From Algorimicrobium algoritergicola (GTDB lineage: Bacteria > Bacteroidota > Bacteroidia > Flavobacteriales > Flavobacteriaceae), in the NCBI RefSeq assembly GCF_008086165.1, contig NZ_VSKL01000002.1, positions 186,001 through 250,000 on the forward strand: a stretch of DNA of 64,000 nucleotides, given 5' to 3'. Each line of letters opens with the position of its first letter. The first letter of the stretch is position 1. Shown here in pieces: positions 25,928-33,928 of this stretch. The notes under the pieces are model-generated. The model saw nothing but the letters and a program-made list of their open reading frames with translations. It did not search any database and had not been told where the DNA came from. Position numbers and translations under genes: made by a program.

Positions 25928-28900
25928 ATGAACCATTTAAAATTGCTTCTGTTTTTTATCGGAACATGTGCTGTTTATTCTCAAACAAATAAGCAAGTGG
26001 CATTTCGGGAATTGACTGTGGAGCAAGGTTTATCTCAAAATAGTGTTGTTAGCATTGCACAAGATAGCATTGGCTTTATGTGGTTTGCTACCCAAGATGG
26101 GCTGAATAAATATAATGGTCGAGAATTCTCCTATTACAAAATTCAGTTTGAAGATGTGACCAGATCCACCTTTAGCAAACTAGGAAAATTATATGTGGAT
26201 AAATCAGGTAAATTATGGGCTATTGCTAATTCGGGGAAATTACAGTTTTATAATAAAGAGCGAGATAGTTTTCAATCCGTTATAACTAATTATGCGGTCA
26301 GCACCGTTTTTCAAGATGACGATCAAAACTTCTATATGGGAACTTTTGATAGTGGACTATATATAGTCAATTCTCAATCTGCAGACACCATTCAATTTTT
26401 AAAACCAGAACATGCGCATCATACTATTTATGATTTCATAAAAGGAGATAATGAAAGCTTTTTTGCAACTACAAAAGGAGGTGTTTTTAAAATTAAAAAT
26501 AACAGGTATGAACATATAGAAATTGATTCGGTTTCTAATTTTAGTGCTTTGGCTCAATCGGATAATAACACCATGTATTTGGGAAGCTTTGGCAAAGGAT
26601 TATTTGTAAAATCGGAAAACGAAAAACAGTTTGCGCCTTTTAAAAATAAGCCATCTTTTTGGCTCCCAGAAAATTTAATAATTCAAGATTTATTAGTTGA
26701 TAAACGGAATAGATTATGGATAGCAACTTATGGACAAGGAGTATTTCTAGTAGATTTTAAAAATCAGTTTATTCAAAATTTTAAAGAAAATAAGAATGAT
26801 CCGTATGCACTTCATTATAATGATGTTATATCCTTATATGAAGATAATACGGGAACAATCTGGCTAGGAACCGATGGTGCAGGCTTAAGTTATTATGATG
26901 AATTTTTAATAAAATTTAATGTGCTAACTAACGATCAAGTTCCTCAAAATGTTCATGTAGATGTTATTCGTGCCATTACAGTTGATACAAATAATAATAT
27001 TTGGTTGGGTACATCAGGAAAAGGTTTAACGGTTGTAAACACAAAAAACCAAAAGTTTCACACCTATACATCTGCTAACTCTAAACTATTAGGAGATAGG
27101 ATTATGAGTCTGTTTTATGACAAAGGAAATCTTTGGATTGGTCATCAAACGTATGGATTGCAAAAGATGGATTCTAGCGGGAAAATCACATCATTTAAAG
27201 AAACGGCAGATTTTACTATTTGGAAAATACTAAAAGATAGATCAGATAATTTGTGGCTTGGTACACGAGATCATGGATTCGTTCAATTTAATGAGAACCA
27301 AGGAATAACAAAAAAGATAAATACAGAAAACACCATTTTGGCAACTAATAATATTCGGGACATAGCCTTGGGTGAGTCTGGTGTTTTTTGGATTGGAACG
27401 GAAACGGATGGGCTTTATAAGTTTTATAAAAAAACAGATAGTTTAGTGAAAATCGATAAAATAAACGACAAAATAAAATCATTATTCTATCAAGATTCCA
27501 TCCTTTGGGTTGGAACCAATGGTAATGGTTTAAAATCTTTCAACACAAAACGCAATACATTTAATACGTATTCCACAAACAATGGTTTATTAAATGATGT
27601 TATTTATGGTATTCTGCCTGGAAATAATGATTATTTATGGTTGAGTTCCAATAAAGGCATCACCAAATTAAAGATTGAAGGTGGTGAGATTTCAGAGATA
27701 GAAAATTATGATAATTATGATGGTCTTCAAGCTTATGAATTTAATACAGGTGCATCATACAAACATACGGATGGTATATTATATTTTGGTGGTTTAGAAG
27801 GTTTAAATTGGTTTAATCCCAATCAGCTTGAATTTAATCCCATAAAGCCAAAAACAATTATTACAAATTTAGATGTTTTCAATAAACCTATTGCGTTAAT
27901 TGATAATCAGGAATTTAAGTATGATAAAAACACGATAACCTTTACATTTTCAGCATTACATTTTTCCCAACCTGAACGAAATCAATACAAATACCGATTA
28001 ATAAATAATGATGCCAATTGGATAAATTCTGGAAACAGTAATGTGGCACACTACACCAATTTACCACCAAGTGTGTATCAATTTCAAGTTATTTCTAGCA
28101 ATTATGATGGTGTTTGGAATACCACACCTGCGACATATATTTTCACTATTTTAGACCCTTGGTATGCCACAAATTTGGCTAAAACCATGTATTTACTTCT
28201 AATAATAGTTTTGGCGTATATTTTATATCTGTATTTAAAATGGCGTTGGAATGTGAAAAATCAATTGCGTTTAGAGCAAGATGAAACTATTCGTTTAAAG
28301 AAATTAGATGAATTTAAAACCAAACTTTATACCAATATTTCCCATGAATTTAGAACACCGTTAACCTTAATTTCTGGTCCTATAGATAATCAATTAGCCA
28401 AACCAGAACTTTCTAAAACCGATAAAAAAGAACTGACTCTAGTAAAGCAAAACGCAACCCGATTGCTTAATTTGGTAAACCAGATGTTGGATCTTTCTAT
28501 GATAGATTCAGGGCAAATAAAACTGAAAGTATCACAAGGAAATTTAACCATTTTATTAAAACAGATTGTAAGCGCATTTCAATATAAAGCCAATAAAAAA
28601 AACATAGAAATTAACTACCAGATTTATAATTTAAAAGCTGTTTGGTTTGATAAAGATATTATTGAAAAAGTAACGTCAAATCTATTATCAAATGCTATAA
28701 AATATGCACCAAAAAACAGTGAAATTATATTTGAAGCCATGAATCAAAATGGCATGTTGGTGTTATCCATTATAAACAGCAGTAAACAAGTTGGAAAAGA
28801 AGATTTAAACAAACTGTTTCAACGTTTTTATCAGAATAACGAATTGTCAGATGGTGTAGGCGTTGGTTTGGCTCTGGTTCGTGATTTGGTAACGCTATCC

Positions 28901-29815
28901 AAGGGCAGTATTATAGCCAACAATTTGGAATCGGACCGCATCCAATTTACCGTGTCACTACCTATTAATAAAGTCGCTTTTGCTGAAGATGAATTGCAAG
29001 TTACCACTTTCACAGAAAAGCCACATTTAGATTTAGAGTCACTTATTATTGAAACCAATACGGATAAACGAACGTTACTTATTGTGGAAGACGAGCCAGA
29101 TATTCGGTCATTTATCGTTTCTATGTTTGCAGATAGCTATCAAATTATTGAAGCTGCAAATGGTAAAATAGGTATTGAAAAAGCCCGAAAACACCTTCCA
29201 GATTTAATTATCAGTGATATTATGATGCCGGAACAGGACGGAATAGAATTATGTCACGAAATTAAAACAAATGAGGTTACAAGTCACATTCCCGTAATTC
29301 TACTTACGGCAAAAGTTGGAGATGCTAATGAAATTGAAGGTATTAAAACAGGAGCAGATGCCTATGTTACAAAACCATTTAGCAGCGAAAAATTAAAAAT
29401 CCGAGTAGAAAAACTGATAGAAAGTCGCTTAAAACTTCAAAAACACTTCAGTAATACCTTAACAATAAATCCGGAATTGGCGATTACTTCCACTGAAAGC
29501 GAATTTTTAAAAAGGCTTCAAACTACGTTGGACCAACATATAACAAATCCAGATTTTAACAGCGAAGGGTTGAGCAAACACATGCAAATAAGTCGTACGC
29601 AACTTCATAGAAAACTGAAAGCCATAACCGGTATGACCACTAGCGAATTTTTACGATCTCAACGCTTAAAATTATCATTAGAATTGTTAAAAAATTCTGA
29701 TGCTACCATGGCAGAAATCGCCTATCAAGTCGGATTTAATTCCCCTTCCTATTTCACCAAATGCTTCAAGGACGTTTATGGTTTTACACCAAACGAATAC
29801 CTTCAAAACAACTAA
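25928..29815 (+). CDS. Hybrid two-component system protein (sensor kinase, receiver and AraC domain in one chain)
   Basis: This 1295-residue inner-membrane sensor acts directly as a transcription factor. Order: signal peptide (~1-18), two-component-regulator propeller blades (~25-680, with repeated W-I/L-G-T-x-G/D-x-G-L), Y_Y_Y-type domain (~690-750), one membrane helix (~752-772), DHp with NISHEFRTPL (His806), an HATPase domain with NLLSNAIKYAP and GVGVGLALV, a receiver (~1048-1165, Asp1097 in ISDIMMPEQDG, Lys in TKPF), and an AraC-type HTH (~1195-1290). The kinase G1 box normally DxGxG reads NSSKQV, so the nucleotide-binding Asp is missing. Such proteins usually control glycan-use loci, but no SusC/SusD or glycosidase genes lie nearby; secreted proteins do. 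Confidence 0.95.
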   Translation: MNHLKLLLFFIGTCAVYSQTNKQVAFRELTVEQGLSQNSVVSIAQDSIGFMWFATQDGLNKYNGREFSYYKIQFEDVTRSTFSKLGKLYVDKSGKLWAIANSGKLQFYNKERDSFQSVITNYAVSTVFQDDDQNFYMGTFDSGLYIVNSQSADTIQFLKPEHAHHTIYDFIKGDNESFFATTKGGVFKIKNNRYEHIEIDSVSNFSALAQSDNNTMYLGSFGKGLFVKSENEKQFAPFKNKPSFWLPENLIIQDLLVDKRNRLWIATYGQGVFLVDFKNQFIQNFKENKNDPYALHYNDVISLYEDNTGTIWLGTDGAGLSYYDEFLIKFNVLTNDQVPQNVHVDVIRAITVDTNNNIWLGTSGKGLTVVNTKNQKFHTYTSANSKLLGDRIMSLFYDKGNLWIGHQTYGLQKMDSSGKITSFKETADFTIWKILKDRSDNLWLGTRDHGFVQFNENQGITKKINTENTILATNNIRDIALGESGVFWIGTETDGLYKFYKKTDSLVKIDKINDKIKSLFYQDSILWVGTNGNGLKSFNTKRNTFNTYSTNNGLLNDVIYGILPGNNDYLWLSSNKGITKLKIEGGEISEIENYDNYDGLQAYEFNTGASYKHTDGILYFGGLEGLNWFNPNQLEFNPIKPKTIITNLDVFNKPIALIDNQEFKYDKNTITFTFSALHFSQPERNQYKYRLINNDANWINSGNSNVAHYTNLPPSVYQFQVISSNYDGVWNTTPATYIFTILDPWYATNLAKTMYLLLIIVLAYILYLYLKWRWNVKNQLRLEQDETIRLKKLDEFKTKLYTNISHEFRTPLTLISGPIDNQLAKPELSKTDKKELTLVKQNATRLLNLVNQMLDLSMIDSGQIKLKVSQGNLTILLKQIVSAFQYKANKKNIEINYQIYNLKAVWFDKDIIEKVTSNLLSNAIKYAPKNSEIIFEAMNQNGMLVLSIINSSKQVGKEDLNKLFQRFYQNNELSDGVGVGLALVRDLVTLSKGSIIANNLESDRIQFTVSLPINKVAFAEDELQVTTFTEKPHLDLESLIIETNTDKRTLLIVEDEPDIRSFIVSMFADSYQIIEAANGKIGIEKARKHLPDLIISDIMMPEQDGIELCHEIKTNEVTSHIPVILLTAKVGDANEIEGIKTGADAYVTKPFSSEKLKIRVEKLIESRLKLQKHFSNTLTINPELAITSTESEFLKRLQTTLDQHITNPDFNSEGLSKHMQISRTQLHRKLKAITGMTTSEFLRSQRLKLSLELLKNSDATMAEIAYQVGFNSPSYFTKCFKDVYGFTPNEYLQNN

Positions 29816-29840
29816 AAAATCACGTTTCAATAACATTTGG

Positions 29841-29903
29841 CACATATTTTATATTCTTTGAAACATATCTGTTATTCAAAGGTGAAGCTACCATTTACTT
29901 TTG
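29841..29903 (+). promoter_or_regulatory. Phased direct-repeat promoter element, copy A
   Basis: Half-sites cacatattttatattc (29841) and aacatatctgttattc (29862) start 21 bp apart and match at 12 of 16 positions. A -7 box TACTTTTG (29896-29903) begins 34 bp after the second half-site starts. The same geometry recurs at 31884, 32329 and 33807. The element lies just after the hybrid sensor gene and ~160 nt before the DUF4412-like gene, making it a probable binding site for the AraC domain of that sensor. Confidence 0.65.
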
Positions 29904-30063
29904 TTTCACTCCTTACAATGTTGTAATGCTATAATGTTATAATGAGATAATATGAAAATCAAAGAATGAAACACGTTAATAATTACTAAAAAAATTTTCT
30001 TCAATTTTCATGTTAACCTTTTATATAGTGAATCATAAATAATTATAATTTAAAACTTGAATT

Positions 30064-30900
30064 ATGAAATCAATTTTCTCCTTTCTATTCCTTATATGTT
30101 TTGCATATTCTGGACACTCACAAATTTTTGAAAGACTAGCTGATAAAGCAGCAAAATCAGCTGAACGTACAGTTGAGCGCAAAGTAGAACAAAAATCCGC
30201 CAAAGAAACAGACGAAGCATTCGATTCTGTTTTTGAAAGTAATGATAAGAACTCCAGTTCTTCAAAAAAAGACAAAACTTCTAAAAACACAGAAAAACCT
30301 TCTAAGAATAGTAACACGCCAGAGGCAGTTTACAGTTTCACTCATAAATATGTTATGCAAATGGAGAGTGATGATTACACAACCAACTTGACATACTACT
30401 TAGCAGAAGGGCAAAGTTATTTTGGAAGTACTGTAGAATCTGCAACATCCATGATTTCTGTTATGGATATGGAAAAACAAACCCTATTTATGTTTACGGA
30501 AGCTGGAGGAACTAAAATGCTTATGGCTTCAGGTATGAATTTGGATAAAATAATGAAAGACAATGCAGAAGATGCTGATGCACGTGTTGAAAAAACAGGT
30601 AGAACCAAAACCATTTTAGGTTATATGTGTTCAGAATATAAAGTAACATCAGAAGATATGACTGGCGAATTTTGGATAACACAAGATGCAGGTATTACCT
30701 TCCCAAAAGGTTTTTACGACATGGCGGATAAAAACAAAAATTCCAATCAAGCTTGGATGGCAGATATGAAAGGTATTATGATGGAAATGCATATTACAGA
30801 TACCTCTAAACGAAAAAATAAAACCATGACCATGCGTTGTGTGGCTTTAGAAAAATCGAAATTTAAAATCAACTCTAGCGATTATAAAAAATTCATGTAA
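30064..30900 (+). CDS. Secreted DUF4412-like protein
   Basis: The 278-residue exported protein has signal peptide MKSIFSFLFLICFAYSGHSQ. Residues ~25-85 are a charged, Ser/Lys/Glu-rich low-complexity linker. The folded part (~88-275) has the pattern of DUF4412: YVMQMESDD, paired strands with M-rich segments, TKTILGYMCSEYKVTSED, GEFWITQDAGITFPK and a final MTMRCVALEKSKFKI. The function is unknown. It is the first gene after the hybrid sensor and lies downstream of element copy A; the lipoprotein gene follows 40 nt later, so both may be under sensor control. Confidence 0.78.
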   Translation: MKSIFSFLFLICFAYSGHSQIFERLADKAAKSAERTVERKVEQKSAKETDEAFDSVFESNDKNSSSSKKDKTSKNTEKPSKNSNTPEAVYSFTHKYVMQMESDDYTTNLTYYLAEGQSYFGSTVESATSMISVMDMEKQTLFMFTEAGGTKMLMASGMNLDKIMKDNAEDADARVEKTGRTKTILGYMCSEYKVTSEDMTGEFWITQDAGITFPKGFYDMADKNKNSNQAWMADMKGIMMEMHITDTSKRKNKTMTMRCVALEKSKFKINSSDYKKFM

Positions 30901-30940
30901 TCATTAATCTACTTAAATAAAACTTAAACAAAAATTTATT

Positions 30941-31534
30941 ATGAAAACAATTCAAACCGCAGGTAAACTGCTCGCTTTATTTCTCGTTGTTATGGCAACA
31001 TCATGTTCCAGCGATGATAATCCTTTAAATGACAATCCCGATCCGCAAGGAGAATCTCATTTTTATGAGCTCACTTTTACGGGTGGACCTATGGATGGCG
31101 ATACTTTTTCTGGGACCATCACAAATGGCAGTGGTACAAGTGGCGCTGTAGCAGTAAGAACGGTATCTACAAATAATGGAGGTACTGAAGAAGATACAAT
31201 GGTTTTAACTTTGTTAGATGAAATCCATACCCCTAACATTTCTTTGGGCATGGTAATGACTATGAATAATAACCAAGGCATGGATTTTGGTCCAAACGTT
31301 ACCGAAACCAGTTCCGGCATGACAATTATTTATAATAATTATGTCATGAATACCATTTCAGGATCTTCAACGATTACTAATTATGGACAAAGTAATGTTT
31401 ACTCGGGTGTTGCATATGCACATTTTACAATAACATTTAGTGCGGAAATGGAAGTTAGGGATATTAATCAAACAGATACATTTACAACGCAAGTAACAGG
31501 TACAATTAATGTTAAACGTTTTCCGATTCCTTAA
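30941..31534 (+). CDS. Putative surface lipoprotein
   Basis: The 197-residue lipoprotein has signal AGKLLALFLVVMATSC and a mature start CSSDDNPLND with acidic residues after Cys, which favours surface export. The rest is beta-rich, with Gly/Thr-rich strands (YELTFTGGPMDGDTFSGTIT, then NGSGTSGAVAVRTVS) and a final FTTQVTGTINVKRFP. I recognise no domain. It lies 40 nt after the DUF4412-like gene and is followed by a strong terminator, so the two genes form a short operon. Confidence 0.72.
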   Translation: MKTIQTAGKLLALFLVVMATSCSSDDNPLNDNPDPQGESHFYELTFTGGPMDGDTFSGTITNGSGTSGAVAVRTVSTNNGGTEEDTMVLTLLDEIHTPNISLGMVMTMNNNQGMDFGPNVTETSSGMTIIYNNYVMNTISGSSTITNYGQSNVYSGVAYAHFTITFSAEMEVRDINQTDTFTTQVTGTINVKRFPIP

Positions 31535-31608
31535 TTTTTAATTTTAGTCTAATAAGGTAATTTTAAAAGTATGTTTTATAACCACACCTTTTAATTATAA
31601 GAGTATTT

Positions 31609-31640
31609 AAACGCCTCAAATTGAAAAATTTGAGGCGTTT
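31609..31640 (+). terminator. Intrinsic hairpin with GAAA loop
   Basis: Perfect 14-bp arms at 31609-31622 and 31627-31640 enclose a four-base gaaa loop, followed by acttttatg. It closes the DUF4412/lipoprotein unit. The rest of the 421-bp gap 31535-31956 holds only AT-rich DNA and element copy B. Confidence 0.82.
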
Positions 31641-31883
31641 ACTTTTATGAGATTACTAATATTTTGCAAACTATTATGTTTTCACATATCTAATAGGTTT
31701 ACTAAATTATGAGTTATTTATAAAATTTAGCATTATTAAGCTCTTCAATTTATGGTTGTTCAGATATCCAAGTTTAAAAATTAATTTTTAATATTTCTGT
31801 AAATTTTTTAAGGATGATTTATAGTTGCACACTTAAGGATTATCTCCTAAACAAGTAAAAAACCATGCTTCAATAACATTTGG

Positions 31884-31946
31884 CACATATTTTATATTCT
31901 TTGAAACATATCTGTTATCAAAGCAGATTTTCTATGTCTAAATTTG
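31884..31946 (+). promoter_or_regulatory. Phased direct-repeat promoter element, copy B
   Basis: A 50-bp stretch (31869-31918) is identical to 29826-29875. Half-sites start at 31884 and 31905 (21 bp apart), and the -7 box TAAATTTG at 31939-31946 is again 34 bp after the second half-site starts. It drives the tiny gene at 31957, whose first ATG would be almost leaderless. Confidence 0.68.
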
Positions 31947-31956
31947 AATCTCTTTA

Positions 31957-32109
31957 ATGGAATACCTTATGAAACAAAACTCAAATTCCCTAAAAAAAGA
32001 AAGTGATGATAAGATTTATATATCCATAGATCATCTTAAAAAAGGCGTTTACCAATTACATATTTTACTTAATAATAAAGTCGTTAAGTCCATTGAAATA
32101 GAAAAATAG
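31957..32109 (+). CDS. 50-residue peptide resembling a free-standing type IX sorting tail
   Basis: The frame runs from ATG 31957 (or 31969) to TAG. The last ~33 residues, KIYISIDHLKKGVYQLHILL then NNKVVKSIEIEK, follow the same strand pattern as type A C-terminal sorting domains of secreted proteins in this window (DVSNFQSGIYLLKIQTEKG... KKIVIK). There is no signal peptide and no cargo domain before it. The only promoter-like signal upstream is element copy B, which places it under probable control of the hybrid sensor. It could be a relic of a larger secreted protein or a deliberate small product; I cannot tell which. Confidence 0.5.
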   Translation: MEYLMKQNSNSLKKESDDKIYISIDHLKKGVYQLHILLNNKVVKSIEIEK

Positions 32110-32180
32110 GTTCTTGTAAATAACGTACCAATAATCTTTATTTTTTAAAAGAATAACCAAAACAAATAATAGACGCGACT

Positions 32181-32294
32181 ATGACACTACTATATATCAG
32201 TTCCGCTATCATACTATTAATTCTAATCAATTTATTGTTACTCATGTTTAGCTGTAGTACCTATCAGGAAGATGAAAAGCATAATAAGGCTTGA
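32181..32294 (+). CDS. 37-residue membrane or lipoprotein-like peptide
   Basis: The frame encodes one strongly hydrophobic stretch (LLYISSAIILLILINLLLLM) followed by FSCSTYQEDEKHNKA. LMFSC could act as a lipobox, although there is no basic residue before the helix. It starts 71 nt after the 50-residue peptide gene and would lie on the same transcript. Reality as a protein is uncertain because it is very short. Confidence 0.4.
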   Translation: MTLLYISSAIILLILINLLLLMFSCSTYQEDEKHNKA

Positions 32295-32328
32295 AGACCT
32301 ATGTTTTCAGTGTTTTTCATGAGCATGG

Positions 32329-32391
32329 AACATATCTTATAGACTTTGAAACAATAGTAATATACAAAGACCTGTATCCATTCTACATTTG
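32329..32391 (+). promoter_or_regulatory. Phased direct-repeat promoter element, copy C
   Basis: Half-sites aacatatcttatagac (32329) and aacaatagtaatatac (32350) are 21 bp apart. The -7 box TACATTTG (32384-32391) begins 34 bp after the second half-site starts, exactly as in copies A and B despite clear sequence divergence. The predicted transcript leads into the gene at 32471. A further tgttaacctttcata motif lies within that leader at 32425-32439. Confidence 0.65.
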
Positions 32392-32470
32392 AAATAAATA
32401 ATGAGAGACATTTAATTATCAGGATGTTAACCTTTCATAAACCATATCATTAATGATTAAACACAATCTT

Positions 32471-33706
32471 ATGAAAACAAAATTAGCGTTTTTAGTAATC
32501 ATGTTTACGACCATCATGACATTTGCACAAAATGGCATCAATTACAAGGCTGTTATAAAAGACAACCTTGGTAATGTAGTAGCGAATGATCTGATAGCTA
32601 TTCAATTCACGATTCTTGATGGCGCAACTAATGTGTATCAGGAAACCCAAACACCAACTACAGATGACAATGGAATTATTATCGTAAACATTGGTGAAGG
32701 AACTCCCACGTTTACGCCTTTTTCCACAGTTGATTGGAGTAGTAGTAATCACTTCTTAAATGTTCAATTGAATACAGGAGGTGGTCTGGTAGATATGGGT
32801 ACGACAGCTTTTAAACCAGTGCCTTATGCATTAATGGCAAAAAATATTGAAAATCCGTTATGGACAAAAAACGGGTTTAATATTGGCCATGCGGGAGGAA
32901 ATGTAGGTATTGGTACAACCTCACCTTCTGCACCATTAGAGGTTTATGGAACTGGACCTATAATTCCTAGAATTACATCAACTAATAACACTTCAGGACT
33001 TGCACTATACAGACCTGGGCCAACCAGTGTGGATTGGTCTTTGCTAAATGCAACAAATAATGAACTTCAACTAGCTAGCTCAACTGATGACTTATCCAGT
33101 GGCATTGTCAGATTGAGATTTAAAAGTAATGGCGATATTATTATGGCACAAAATGAAGGCAGAGTAGGGATTGGAACCTTTACACCAGTAAATCCTTTAT
33201 CTGTGGTTCAAGCATCAGGGACGGCTAATACAGTGCGTATTGAAACGTTGGATCATCCTACAGGTAAAGATCTTTTGGAGCTAATAGTGCCTTCAGGTTC
33301 TACAGCTGGTTCACAATTTATAGAAATGCAAAATGGTTTTGATATTGTTGCTGCAATAAATAGTGATGGTTCAGCTAAATTTAAATCGGTTCAGTTTGAA
33401 GATAATACGGTACAAACCACTGCTGCTGTTGGACCAATTGCCTATGGTTTTGTGCAATCGAATGGAAATGTAAGTTCTGGTTCAGGGAATTTTAGTGCTA
33501 CTTGGAATGCCGTAGATAATAGATATGATATTACTATTACTGGCGAGAATTATTTCTGGACACTTTTTACTACAAATATTACGAGTGGTTCAGCTGCCAT
33601 AGACCGAATACGTGTAAGCAGTTCTAATGGAAAAATGATTGTATTCCTTTATAATGATACAGGATCATTAATTCAAGGTAATTTTCAATTTGTTACCTAT
33701 AAATAA
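32471..33706 (+). CDS. Secreted tail-fibre-like protein, paralogue 1
   Basis: The start at 32471 (MKTKLAFLV) gives a clean signal peptide ending TIMTFAQ; an in-frame ATG at 32453 would only lengthen it. The 411-residue protein has a shared N-terminal beta-sandwich-like domain (NGINYKAVIKDNLGNVVAND, NVYQETQTPTTDDNG, VDMGTTAFKPVPYALMAKN; mature residues ~1-125) found also in the products of 33929 and 40875. The body then carries VGIGTTSPSAPLEVYG and VGIGTFTPVNPLSVV, phrases typical of trimeric tail-fibre and adhesin stalks. No type IX sorting tail is visible. Expression is probably driven by element copy C. Confidence 0.72.
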   Translation: MKTKLAFLVIMFTTIMTFAQNGINYKAVIKDNLGNVVANDLIAIQFTILDGATNVYQETQTPTTDDNGIIIVNIGEGTPTFTPFSTVDWSSSNHFLNVQLNTGGGLVDMGTTAFKPVPYALMAKNIENPLWTKNGFNIGHAGGNVGIGTTSPSAPLEVYGTGPIIPRITSTNNTSGLALYRPGPTSVDWSLLNATNNELQLASSTDDLSSGIVRLRFKSNGDIIMAQNEGRVGIGTFTPVNPLSVVQASGTANTVRIETLDHPTGKDLLELIVPSGSTAGSQFIEMQNGFDIVAAINSDGSAKFKSVQFEDNTVQTTAAVGPIAYGFVQSNGNVSSGSGNFSATWNAVDNRYDITITGENYFWTLFTTNITSGSAAIDRIRVSSSNGKMIVFLYNDTGSLIQGNFQFVTYK

Positions 33707-33806
33707 GAATAGTGTAGACGCATAAATTTATAACTAACGCGGCAGGTAATATTAGTCACTAAAAGAAATAGATGCCAGCATCAATTATAAAAAAATAATA
33801 CCATGT

Positions 33807-33869
33807 AACATATCTTATATAGATTGGAACAATAGTATTGCCATTTGTAATAGCTAAATAATAATTTTA
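33807..33869 (+). promoter_or_regulatory. Phased direct-repeat promoter element, copy D
   Basis: Half-sites aacatatcttatatag (33807) and aacaatagtattgcca (33828) are 21 bp apart. The box TAATTTTA at 33862-33869, one base off TAnnTTTG, begins 34 bp after the second half-site starts. The gene start at 33929 follows by 60 nt. Confidence 0.6.
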
Positions 33870-33928
33870 TCTATGAGTTAAGAATTCAATAACAAGTTAC
33901 ACAACATGAACCTTAAAAAAAACAGAAA

